A stretch of 64,000 nt of DNA. It comes from Glandiceps talaboti. Its lineage: Eukaryota; Hemichordata; Enteropneusta; Spengelidae. The position numbers were made by a program, and so were the translations under genes. The stretch is from positions 21,219,902 to 21,283,901 of the forward strand of contig NC_135564.1 of NCBI RefSeq assembly GCF_964340395.1, given 5' to 3'. The notes below the pieces were generated by a model. It searched no databases and was not told where the DNA came from. It was given only the letters and a program-made list of their open reading frames with translations. This document shows positions 27,501 to 35,537 of the stretch, piece by piece. Every line of letters begins with the position of its first letter. Position 1 is the first letter of the stretch.

Positions 27501-27638
27501 TCGAACTTTCTCATTGAATGCTAAATTTGAAGCTGGACAGTAATTCTTCAGGTGTGGTTTAAGAATATCTGGATGTGTTTCTATTTCTTGTTCATTCTTC
27601 CCATTTTCTGAGTAGGTGGAATTTGATTGTGTTTCCAT
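13531..27638 (-). CDS. PLP-dependent fold-type I aminotransferase, class I/II (11 exons)
   Basis: Eleven minus-strand exons join in phase to 440 codons, starting METQSNSTYS. Enzymes of this superfamily (Aminotran_1_2 type) move an amino group between an amino acid and a 2-oxo acid using pyridoxal phosphate as a Schiff base on lysine. Visible landmarks are APGSKELIYL (residues ~118-127, cofactor phosphate region), CNPDNPTG (193-200, with Asn197 of the conserved NPTG turn), LSDEIYSRLHF (223-233, Asp225 binding the pyridine nitrogen and Tyr228), STGLSKWASAGGWRLGY (251-267, catalytic Lys256) and RLCYINFDG (399-407, Arg399 for the substrate carboxylate). All key residues are present, so it should be active. 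The substrate cannot be told from sequence; aspartate or aromatic/branched substrates are all possible. There is no signal peptide; a cytosolic location is inferred. Exons: 27638-27374, 26061-25924, 25147-25020, 23822-23759, 20729-20690, 18060-17970, 17323-17258, 16028-15915, 15482-15400, 14696-14543, 13707-13531. All introns are GT/AG. The final few codons are uncertain. Confidence 0.93.
14224..14485. repeat. Cluster of ATTTGCATA words in intron 10 of the aminotransferase gene
   Basis: Seven or more ATTTGCAT(A) words within about 260 bp, on the plus strand, each followed by a short variable spacer. ATTTGCAT is the reverse complement of the octamer ATGCAAAT recognised by POU-domain proteins. 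The cluster looks like a decayed tandem array and resembles the much larger octamer satellite at 46.4-49.5 kb. Confidence 0.6.
14543..14696 (-). CDS. Aminotransferase exon 10
   Basis: 154 bases: ELTSVGVKAVMPTAGYYMFP then NFEILRPAMKARGI and on to FCDAIFNEAHVA before GTAAGT. PTAGYYMFP is the family's conserved P.GG.YLF-like segment of the C-terminal domain. Confidence 0.92.
15096..15415. repeat. 101 bp tandem repeat duplicating a splice donor
   Basis: Three copies with a period of exactly 101 bp (exon-end positions 15198, 15299 and 15400). Each contains the minus-strand string ACTGTCATAG followed by GTATGTGATGG. The copy at 15400 is the true exon 9 end; the other two are intronic copies of the exon end and donor. 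Confidence 0.9.
15400..15482 (-). CDS. Aminotransferase exon 9
   Basis: 83 bases: LHEWSEEVKDYVVHERRVLQ then AAAKYCH, leaving two bases before the donor GTATGT. The last bases of this exon and its donor lie in a 101 bp tandem repeat (15096-15415), so two further copies of the same donor follow in the intron. Confidence 0.9.
15915..16028 (-). CDS. Aminotransferase exon 8
   Basis: 114 bases, phase 0 at both ends: LGYHIYPSELSVLKNAVCSA and then ASHTYSCAPAPMQHAAIW. It begins with the LGY that follows GGWR in the family. Confidence 0.92.
16090..16575. repeat. About 115 bp diverged tandem repeat in intron 7
   Basis: Four diverged units with TTGGCTGTTGCTATG, CTTGTTGCTAG and ATATTTGCATAC. Preceded by CCAATGGTGTTGTAGCACAA. 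A reverse-complement relative occupies 26600-27080 in intron 1 of the same gene. Confidence 0.7.
16587..17045. repeat. Direct repeat pair of about 85 bp
   Basis: The segment with TTTTTGAACAACATCTGCAG and AATAATATCACTTCCAGAAA, ending in ATTGGCCAAGTACTTTT, occurs at about 16590-16672 and again at about 16960-17043, roughly 370 bp apart. The repeat probably continues the tandem family of 16090-16575. Confidence 0.85.
17258..17323 (-). CDS. Aminotransferase exon 7 (catalytic lysine)
   Basis: 66 bases, phase 0 at both ends: FYPEGCILSTGLSKWASAGG then WR, before GTGAGT. The Lys of GLSK (residue 256) forms the internal Schiff base. The WASAGGWR context differs from the commoner T..MTGWR and marks a distinct subfamily. 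Confidence 0.93.
17970..18060 (-). CDS. Aminotransferase exon 6
   Basis: 91 bases encoding SEVFRKHKIIVLSDEIYSRL and HFENNHASLAK. Contains the SDEIY motif with the Asp (225) that pairs with the cofactor nitrogen and the Tyr (228) near its hydroxyl. Donor GTAAAA. Confidence 0.93.
19289..19701. mobile_element. 413 bp MITE with TTAA target duplication
   Basis: Terminal inverted repeats start AGGGGAACACCACTCCAGG on the left and AGGAAAACAGCACTCCAGG on the right (reverse complement). Similarity continues for about 70 bp. The element is flanked by TTAA (19285-19288 and 19702-19705). TTAA targets are typical of the piggyBac and Kolobok groups. It has no coding capacity and lies in intron 5 of the aminotransferase gene. 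Confidence 0.85.
20029..20560. repeat. About 62 bp degenerate tandem repeat
   Basis: About eight diverged units built around AGTGCACTCTGAATTTAAGT and CTACCAGCTGGACAACCAG. It lies in intron 5 of the aminotransferase gene. There is no open frame beyond chance. Confidence 0.8.
20690..20729 (-). CDS. Aminotransferase exon 5 (40 bp micro-exon)
   Basis: Encodes TGTCYTVEHLKQL, completing the NPTG turn at its first codon (A|CT). Acceptor TTTTTCAG, donor GTTGAT. It is too short to stand out as an ORF and is accepted because both phases and the family motif agree. Confidence 0.9.
21490..21535. repeat. C-run followed by A-run
   Basis: About ten C then about thirty A. The length is likely unstable or misread. 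It is intronic. Confidence 0.9.
21647..21885. repeat. 52 bp tandem repeat, four to five copies
   Basis: Units contain GATTGAGTGACAGGTTTGAC and AGAACAGTAACTGCCATAAA. The open minus-strand frames of 65-137 codons here only reflect the repeat. Confidence 0.9.
22240..23740. other. Intronic DNA without further features
   Basis: Part of intron 4 of the aminotransferase gene. Small frames only, and a C-run near 23371-23383. No mobile element recognised. Confidence 0.5.
23759..23822 (-). CDS. Aminotransferase exon 4
   Basis: 64 bases: VILENKLGPNRLLIMCNPDN then P, with the first base of the next codon before GTAAGT. Carries the start of the NPxNPTG motif, which is split by the following intron. Confidence 0.92.
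25020..25147 (-). CDS. Aminotransferase exon 3
   Basis: 128 bases, entering in phase 1 and leaving in phase 0 before a GTCAGA donor. Encodes DVMVLSPSWTTYKPQTMLAG and further to EDGWRLTPNLVEQ. The SPSWTTY segment matches the conserved P.Y region around the ring-stacking aromatic position of the family. Confidence 0.92.
25924..26061 (-). CDS. Aminotransferase exon 2
   Basis: 138 bases, phase 1 at both ends. Encodes GLMKLRTTICDFHARLDGIT and on through DNVIVAPGSKELIYLMLAVF. The GSKELIY segment lies where class I/II enzymes bind the cofactor phosphate. Confidence 0.92.
26600..27080. repeat. Inverted relative of the 16.1-16.6 kb repeat, in intron 1
   Basis: Contains the reverse complement of the 16.1 kb units (ATTTATGCAAATATAAATAG, CAACAAGACCA, and AGTTGTGCTACAACACCATT near 27027). 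Diverged, with two recognisable units. Confidence 0.65.
27374..27638 (-). CDS. Aminotransferase exon 1 (start codon)
   Basis: Encodes residues 1-88, from METQSNSTYS through YHLAFGQSPFPIPEGAVKEM to LYLPVQ, ending one base into the next codon before the donor GTGTGT. The ATG is in good context (GCAACCATGG). Just above it a minus-strand acceptor ending ATACACAG at 27663 suggests that 27639-27662 is the last 24 bases of the 5' UTR, spliced to a leader exon. Confidence 0.9.
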
Positions 27639-27679
27639 GGTTGCAATCTTCCTTACTACTGTCTGTGTATGAAAGAAAT

Positions 27680-27888
27680 CAATCTGATTAAAATCTCATG
27701 TGTTGGAAGCAGCTAAAATGCTTTCTTTACCTCTATTTCCATCATTTTGTGATGTTTGTTTTTGTTCTGAGTGATTGCTGCCTTCTGTGACAATCACTCG
27801 GAACAAAAACAAATGTCACAAAATGATGGAAATAGAGGTAAATAAAGCATTTTAGCCACTTTCACCACATCAGATTTTAATCAGATTG
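27680..27888. mobile_element. 209 bp hairpin MITE with 9 bp target duplication (CAATCTGATT family, copy 1)
   Basis: Arms of about 100 bp are near-perfect inverted repeats around a short loop at about 27786-27795. Ends read CAATCTGATTAAAATCT. Flanked by identical GAAAGAAAT at 27671-27679 and 27889-27897. A 9 bp duplication is typical of Mutator-like (MULE) elements. It has no ORF. It lies directly upstream of the aminotransferase 5' UTR acceptor, and the duplicated bases are the acceptor's pyrimidine tract on the minus strand. Confidence 0.93.
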
Positions 27889-27945
27889 GAAAGAAATATA
27901 CAGATTGGTTTAAGGGAATAAACTGAGTTTATATTTTTTATTATG

Positions 27946-30900
27946 TTTTAGACATCACCATTTATATGGTTGCTTTAGACCACCATTTATATGGTTGCTT
28001 TAGACATCACCATTTATATGGTTGTTTTAGACCACCATTTATATGGTTGCTTTAGACATCACCATTTATATGGTTGCTTTAGACCACCATTTATATGGTT
28101 GCTTTAGACATCACCATTTGTATGGTTGCTTTAGACCACCATTTATATGGTTGCTTTAGACATCACCATTTGTATGGTTGTTTTAGATATCACCATTTGT
28201 ATGGTTGCTTTAGACATCACCATTTGTATGGTTGCTTTAGACCACCATTTATATGGTTGTTTTAGACATCACCATTTGTATGGTTGTTTTAGACATCACC
28301 ATTTTGTATGGTTGTTTTAGACATCACCATTTGTATGGTTGTTTTAGATATCACCATTTGTATGGTTGTTTTAGACATCACCATTTGTATGGTTGCTTTA
28401 GACCACCATTTATATGGTTGCTTTAGATATCACCATTTGTATGGTTGTTTTAGACATCACCATTTGCATGGTTGTTTTAGACATCACCATTTTGTATGGT
28501 TGTTTTAGATATCACCATTTTGTATGGTTGTTTTAGATATCACCATTTTGTATGGTTGTTTTAGACATCACCATTTTGTATGGTTGTTGTAGACATCACC
28601 ATTTTGCATGGTTGTTTTAGATATCACCATTTTGTATGGTTGTTTTAGATATCACCATTTTGTATGGTTGTTTTAGACATCACCATTTTGTATGGTTGTT
28701 TTAGATATCACCATTTGTATGGTTGTTTTAGACATCACCATTTTGTATGGTTGTTTTAGACATCACCATTTGCATGGTTGTTTTAGATATCACCATTTGT
28801 ATGGTTGTTTTAGATATCACCATTTTGTATGGTTGTTTTAGACATCATCATTTGTATGGTTGTTTTAGATATCACCATTTGTATACGGTTGTTTTAGATA
28901 TCACCATTTGTATGGTTGTTTTAGACATCACCATTTGTATATGGTTGTTTTAGACATCATCATTTGTATGGTTGTTTTAGATATCACCATTTGTATGGTT
29001 GTTTTAGATATCACCATTTGTATGGTTGTTTTAGACATCACCATTTGTATGGTTGTTTTAGATATCACCATTTGCATGGTTGTTTTAGATATCACCATTT
29101 GTATGGTTGTTTTAGATATCACCATTTTGTATGGTTGTTTTAGATATCACCATTTGTATGGTTGTTTTAGACATCATCATTTTTATGGTTGTTTTAGATA
29201 TCACCATTTGCATGGTTGTTTTAAATATCACCATTTGTATGGTTGTTTTAGATATCACCATTTTGTATGGTTGTTTTAGATATCACCATTTGTATGGTTG
29301 TTTTAGACATCACCATTTGTATATGGTTGTTTTAGACATCACCATTTTGTATGGTTGTTTTAGACATCACCATTTGTATGGTTGTTTTAGACATCACCAT
29401 TTGTATATGGTTGTTTTAGACATCACCATTTGTATGGTTGTTTTAGACATCACCATTTGTATGGTTGTTTTAGACATCACCATTTGTATATGGTTGTTTT
29501 AGACATCACCATTTTGTATGGTTGTTTTAGACATCACCATTTGTATATGGTTGTTTTAGACATCACCATTTTGTATGGTTGTTTTAGACATCACCATTTG
29601 TATATAGTTGTTTTAGACACCATCATTTGTATGGTTGTTTTAGACATCGCCATTTTGTATGGTTGTTTTAGACATCACCATTTTGTGTGGTTGTTTTAGA
29701 CATCACCATTTGTATATGGTTGTTTTAGATATCACCATTTGTATATGGTTGTTTTAGATATCACCATTTGTATGGTTGTTTTAGACATCACCATTTTGTA
29801 TGGTTGTTTTAGACATCATCATTTGTATATGGTTGTTTTAGATATCACCATTTGTATGGTTGTTTTAGACATCACCATTTGTATATGGTTGTTTTAGACA
29901 TCACCATTACTATGGTTGTTTTAGACATCACCATTTGTATGGTTGTTTTAGACATCACCATTTTGTATGGTTGTTTTAGACATCACCATTTGTATATGGT
30001 TGTTTTAGACATCATCATTTGTATGGTTGTTTTAGACATCACCATTTTGTATGGTTGTTTTAGACATCACCATTTGTATATGGTTGTTTTAGATATCACC
30101 ATTTTGTATGGTTGTTTTAGACATCACCATTTCTATTTGGTTGTTTTAGATATCACCATTTTGTATGGTTATTTTAGATATCACCATTTTGTATGGTTGC
30201 TTTAGATATCACCATTTTGTATGGTTGTTTTAGACATCACCATTTTGTATGGTTGTTTTAGATATCACCATTTTGTATGGTTGTTTTAGACATCACCATT
30301 TTGTATGGTTGTTTTAGATATCACCATTTTGTATGGTTGTTTTAGATATCACCATTTTGTATGATTGTTTTAGATATCACCATTTGTATGGTTGTTTTAG
30401 ATATCACCATTTGTATATGGTTGTTTTAGATATCACCATTTTGTATGGTTGTTTTAGATATCACCATTTTGTATGGTTGTTTTAGACATCACCATTTTGT
30501 ATGGTTGTTTTAGATATCACCATTTTGTATGGTTGTTTTAGACATCACCATTTTGTATGGTTGTTTTAGATATCACCATTTGTATGGTTGTTTTAGACAT
30601 CACCATTTGTATGGTTGTTTTAGACATCACCATTTGTATGGTTGTTTTAGATATCACCATTTCTATATGGTTGTTTTAGATATCACCATTTTGTACGGTT
30701 GTTTTAGATATCACCATTTTGTATGGTTGTTTTAGATATCACCATTTGTATGGTTGTTTTAGACATCACCATTTTGTATGGTTGTTTTAGATATCACCAT
30801 TTGTATATGGTTGTTTTAGATATCACCATTTGTATGGTTGTTTTAGACATCACCATTTGTATATGGTTGTTTTAGATATCACCATTTTGTATGGTTGTTT

Positions 30901-32566
30901 TAGACATCACCATTTGTATATGGTTGTTTTAGATATCACCATTTTGTATGGTTGTTTTAGATATCACCATTTTGTATGGTTGTTTTAGACATCACCATTT
31001 TGTATGGTTGTTTTAGATATCACCATTTGTATATGGTTGTTTTAGATATCACCATTTGTATGGTTGTTTTAGACATCACCATTTGTATATGGTTGTTTTA
31101 GATATCACCATTTTGTATGGTTGTTTTAGACATCACCATTTGTATATGGTTGTTTTAGATATCACCATTTTGTATGGTTGTTTTTTGACATCACCATTTT
31201 GTATGGTTGTTTTAGACATCACCATTTTGTATGGTTGTTTTAGACATCACCATTTGTATATGGTTGTTTTAGATATCACCATTTGTATATGGTTGTTTTA
31301 GATATCACCATTTGTATGGTTGTTTTAGACATCACCATTTTGTATGGTTGTTTTAGACATCATCATTTGTATATGGTTGTTTTAGATATCACCATTTGTA
31401 TGGTTGTTTTAGACATCACCATTTTGTATGGTTGTTTTAGATATCACCATTTTGTATGGTTGTTTTAGACATCACCATTTTGTATGGTTGTTTTAGATAT
31501 CACCATTTTGTATGGTTGTTTTAGATATCACCATTTTGTATGATTGTTTTAGATATCACCATTTGTATGGTTGTTTTAGATATCACCATTTGTATATGGT
31601 TGTTTTAGATATCACCATTTTGTATGGTTGTTTTAGATATCACCATTTTGTATGGTTGTTTTAGACATCACCATTTTGTATGGTTGTTTTAGATATCACC
31701 ATTTTGTATGGTTGTTTTAGACATCACCATTTTGTATGGTTGTTTTAGATATCACCATTTGTATGGTTGTTTTAGACATCACCATTTGTATGGTTGTTTT
31801 AGACATCACCATTTGTATGGTTGTTTTAGATATCACCATTTCTATATGGTTGTTTTAGATATCACCATTTTGTATGGTTGTTTTAGATATCACCATTTTG
31901 TATGGTTGTTTTAGATATCACCATTTGTATGGTTGTTTTAGACATCACCATTTTGTATGGTTGTTTTAGATATCACCATTTGTATATGGTTGTTTTAGAT
32001 ATCACCATTTGTATGGTTGTTTTAGACATCACCATTTGTATATGGTTGTTTTAGATATCACCATTTTGTATGGTTGTTTTAGACATCACCATTTGTATAT
32101 GGTTGTTTTAGATATCACCATTTTGTATGGTTGTTTTAGATATCACCATTTTGTATGGTTGTTTTAGACATCACCATTTTGTATGGTTGTTTTAGATATC
32201 ACCATTTGTATATGGTTGTTTTAGATATCACCATTTGTATGGTTGTTTTAGACATCACCATTTGTATATGGTTGTTTTAGATATCACCATTTTGTATGGT
32301 TGTTTTAGACATCACCATTTGTATATGGTTGTTTTAGATATCACCATTTTGTATGGTTGTTTTTTGACATCACCATTTTGTATGGTTGTTTTAGACATCA
32401 CCATTTTGTATGGTTGTTTTAGACATCACCATTTGTATATGGTTGTTTTAGATATCACCATTTTGTATGGTTGTTTTAGATATCACCATTTTGTATGGTT
32501 GTTTTAGATATCACCATTTGTATATGGTTGTTTTAGATATCACCATTTTGTATGGTTGTTTTAGAC
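27946..32566. repeat. 4.6 kb minisatellite of 27-30 bp units
   Basis: About 165 units (length divided by unit), consensus GGTTGTTTTAGAYATCACCA then TTTTGTAT, with 27, 28 and 29/30 bp length variants (TTTGTAT, TTTTGTAT, TTTGTATAT). The left 500 bp are enriched in an older type with GCTTTAGACCACCATTTATA. Within the right part a block of about 1,067 bp (30214-31280) is repeated at 31393-32459 with an offset of 1,179 bp. The many open frames (VVLDITICM, YGCFRHHHL) arise because the unit lacks stops. The array lies in the presumed first intron or promoter-proximal region of the aminotransferase gene. Confidence 0.97.
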
Positions 32567-32935
32567 GTATTCATTATTATTACCTCTACTTCTATACTGA
32601 GTCAAGGATTATTATCATTCAGGTAATTTTTCTCATTAGGGATTTTTTCTCATAATTTAGCCCCCTCAAGCTATCTGTCATAATGTTTATTTTCATCTCA
32701 AGAAAATTTAAAAATTGTGGAAGCAGTTGCTATGGGATTGGTAATGAGAACAATGGATTTTGGTGTAAACATTTTCTGGCTCATAAACATCTACTCTGGC
32801 TGCAAAACATTTTGATAGAATGAATTACTATGGTTTTGATTTCTTTTTTTAAATTTGCTGAAAATCCACAATTTTGAATGGTCCATTTCATTACAAATCT
32901 ATCTGTATCATATGTTCTCTCATGTGTATATAAGC

Positions 32936-33030
32936 CCCCAGTTTGCTATCATGCCATCAAGCTGGGCTGTCAGCAGGTAGCCTATCATGCCATCAAGCTG
33001 GGCTGTCAGCAGGTAGCCTATCATTCCATC
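32936..33030. repeat. 43 bp tandem duplication
   Basis: Two copies of CTATCATGCCATCAAGCTGG followed by GCTGTCAGCAGGTAGC, and a partial third. Confidence 0.9.
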
Positions 33031-34355
33031 AGTTCTTGAGAGTGTTGAACAGACATATTGGAAATGTCCACATTTAAATGTGTCAGAGTTTACATAATTA
33101 TTGTAAAAATATCATGATATGATGGCGATCACATAGATGATTGGTCCATATTGGATTTTGCCTGTGTCAGTATATAAAATGCACTTGTACAGTGTATTTC
33201 ATCATACCATGAACACATTCACAATGCCACATTCAGTGATTGCATCATGAACTGTTAACACTATTACATGTATGTACTTTGACCTTCATCATACCACAAT
33301 GACTATCATAACAATTTTGTTGATTAGTTTATATTAATGATGCTAGAATTTACAGTATTTGATTATTGCATCAGTAACTTAAATACCTCATATGATGTAG
33401 AACACAAGGCTGGAAAAAAATGCTGATTGATTTTCAACACAGCAAAATGGGGAACTTTAATTTCTGTCTCTTTGTGAACAGCATAATAAAATAACACATA
33501 ATTATATTTCATAGACGTTGGAGAGAGAAGGCTATGATTTCACATATCTAGGATATTTTTCATCCCCATTCATGCATTCTATACTTAGTAAAAATGTCAT
33601 AATTTTGGGGGTCAAAAACTCCATGGGTTGGGTTGGGTTGGGTCTATGATAGAGCCAAGCAAGAACGTATCACCCAATGATACTTCCATGAGCCAAGCGA
33701 AGCCAATCGGACGATAACTGTTTTACAGTATTGTTCACTTTTTCCCAACTACTTATTTTCGACTACAATGAAGGCAAAATGCCATTTCCCAAAGTTTCCT
33801 TTACAAATACAATGTAAATGAATAGTTCATATTGTTTCAAATGCATTACCGTGGATTTAACAGTCTCACCAGTCTGCTCTGAGCGAGTACGCACCGACTA
33901 CTATAGTACAGATAGAGTCAGTTATATTTGATCTAGTCTAGTTCTCATACAGTATAGCTACGACCATGGACGTATACTTCCATGGGTTTGGGTTAGAAAC
34001 CAGTCTGGTCATCCAGACTATGTTTGGTCGCTATGCGCGCCGTTCTCAGTCAGATCTCGCAGGAATTACTGACAGTATAATTCCGCCAATGTCAGATATA
34101 AGTAAGGACAGACCTTGGTCAGAGATCTACATGTAGTCTGAAAGATTCAGCTACCCATGAGTATATTATACGAGTAAACAGGGCCTCTTCGGGTCCAAAA
34201 CTACTGGTAAAAGATCATTGAAATAATAATAGAAACCCGGTTATTTCGTATTATGGACCAAATATGTCAACATTGTCAATACTTTAATTTGATATTTCAT
34301 TAGTATATTCTGAAACATATCTCGGGGAGAAAAGTGTCTGTGATTTCAATGTATT

Positions 34356-34427
34356 TAGTCCAGTTCCTGACGGACTGTATTCCGTTGTACTGGTAGTACG
34401 GAATAATGTTCTTCAGGAACTAGACTA
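34356..34427. mobile_element. 72 bp hairpin micro-MITE with 9 bp target duplication (TAGTC ends)
   Basis: TAGTCCAGTTCCTGACGGAC pairs with the 3' arm ending GGAACTAGACTA: 30 positions with 4 mismatches and a 12-base loop. Both sides carry CAATGTATT (34347-34355 and 34428-34436). In shape it could pass for a microRNA precursor, but the target duplication shows insertion. Confidence 0.8.
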
Positions 34428-35119
34428 CAATGTATTGTTCACACGTTCAATTGACAGCAGTTGTATCTCTGACAGAGAACGGAGCTCGGAGTCGTACGAT
34501 ACCGACTTTGTACTCCTGGATTACCCTTTATATTAGATGAATGTCAACAAGATTATATAACAGTGACGCCATACAATGTATTGGCAGTAGTTCATGCATA
34601 AAACAGCAGACCACCGTCTCCCCTTGCTCGTTTAGATTTACAGATGTTATTTACAAGGACTCCGTGGACAAAGTGGTCGAGATACATGGTAACACTGTGT
34701 TTGAATCTGTAGTACTAGTCCAACGATGTATGAACGTAGACGTACTAGGCAGTGTCCATGAACGTCACTGCTTGTGACTGTTATGATAATGATGTAATAC
34801 GAATAGTAAGCTTATGCGAAACTCGTTTCTAAATATATCCCCACCTATAAAAACTGCAAACAGTGTATAGTGCATAGTGTCCCGAGGTTTACACACACGC
34901 TACTAGTACTACGATACCGCGTAGGTTCGATACAACCTTACAGTACGTACGTACACACGTACTGTATGAAATTCTGGTCTCAGATCGATTTACTCTGATA
35001 TTGGGTGTAGATATTAAGAAACAAAATCAACCAGTGACAACTAAAGTACAGATTAAAATGCACTGCTACAAGTTGTTGATAACGGAACCTGATTTAAAAT
35101 GCTCAAAATTAAACTTTAC

Positions 35120-35245
35120 CTCAATTGGGCTCGCTATACAATCTTTCAACCACTGAATTTGACTGCAACGACTTAACTGTTGTGATATCTTGGTTGACAG
35201 ACAAAGCTGTTTAACCATTTCGTTCGCGAAATTTGATTGGTCAAA
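35120..35245 (-). promoter_or_regulatory. Possible promoter and leader exon of the aminotransferase gene
   Basis: On the minus strand a CCAAT box (GACCAATCAAATTTCGCG, 35236-35240 in the other sense) is followed about 115 bases later by a strong donor, CCAATTGAG|GTAAAG, at 35120. No start codon is needed because exon 1 appears to have an acceptor in its 5' UTR (27663). If this is right, the first intron is about 7.5 kb and contains the whole minisatellite. The link is inference. Confidence 0.3.
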
Positions 35246-35306
35246 ATGACCTGCGTGTTCGATTGTTGATTGAGTAAAAAAAAACGGGGGTGTGGGCCAT
35301 CGAGGG

Positions 35307-35507
35307 CACAGGGGCGTGTATTATTGCTTAGATTTCCGTTTTCTTAGGAAAATATCATACGAATCTTGCTGCTACAAATGTATCGATCTATAGTACTACG
35401 TATACTATACTTTCCCTATACAGGTAGGAATATATATTCAAAAGGTTGTTATATTTAGTCTGTAGACCTGGAAAACAACAATCTATGCAATATTGCACGC
35501 CCCTGTG
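35307..35507. mobile_element. 201 bp hAT-like MITE, copy 1
   Basis: Ends CACAGGGGCGTGTATTATTG and, reversed, CACAGGGGCGTGCAATATTG. Flanked by a perfect 8 bp duplication ATCGAGGG (35299-35306 and 35508-35515). An 8 bp duplication is typical of hAT transposons. No coding capacity. A relative lies at 56523-56736. Confidence 0.93.
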
Positions 35508-35537
35508 ATCGAGGGTAGCACTTTTAACGATGGTGTA

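Noticed and set aside
27946-32566. CRISPR-like regular repeat pattern
   Set aside because: There are no unique spacers, the units are contiguous and diverging, and the DNA is eukaryotic. It is a minisatellite.
28308-32655. Many open frames of 60-123 codons (VVLDITICM, YGCFRHHHL and reverse VISKTTIQM)
   Set aside because: They are produced by stop-free 27-30 bp units read in all frames; frames switch whenever unit length changes.
34920-34940. GGTTCGATAC, a tRNA B-box-like word
   Set aside because: No matching A box or cloverleaf around it.
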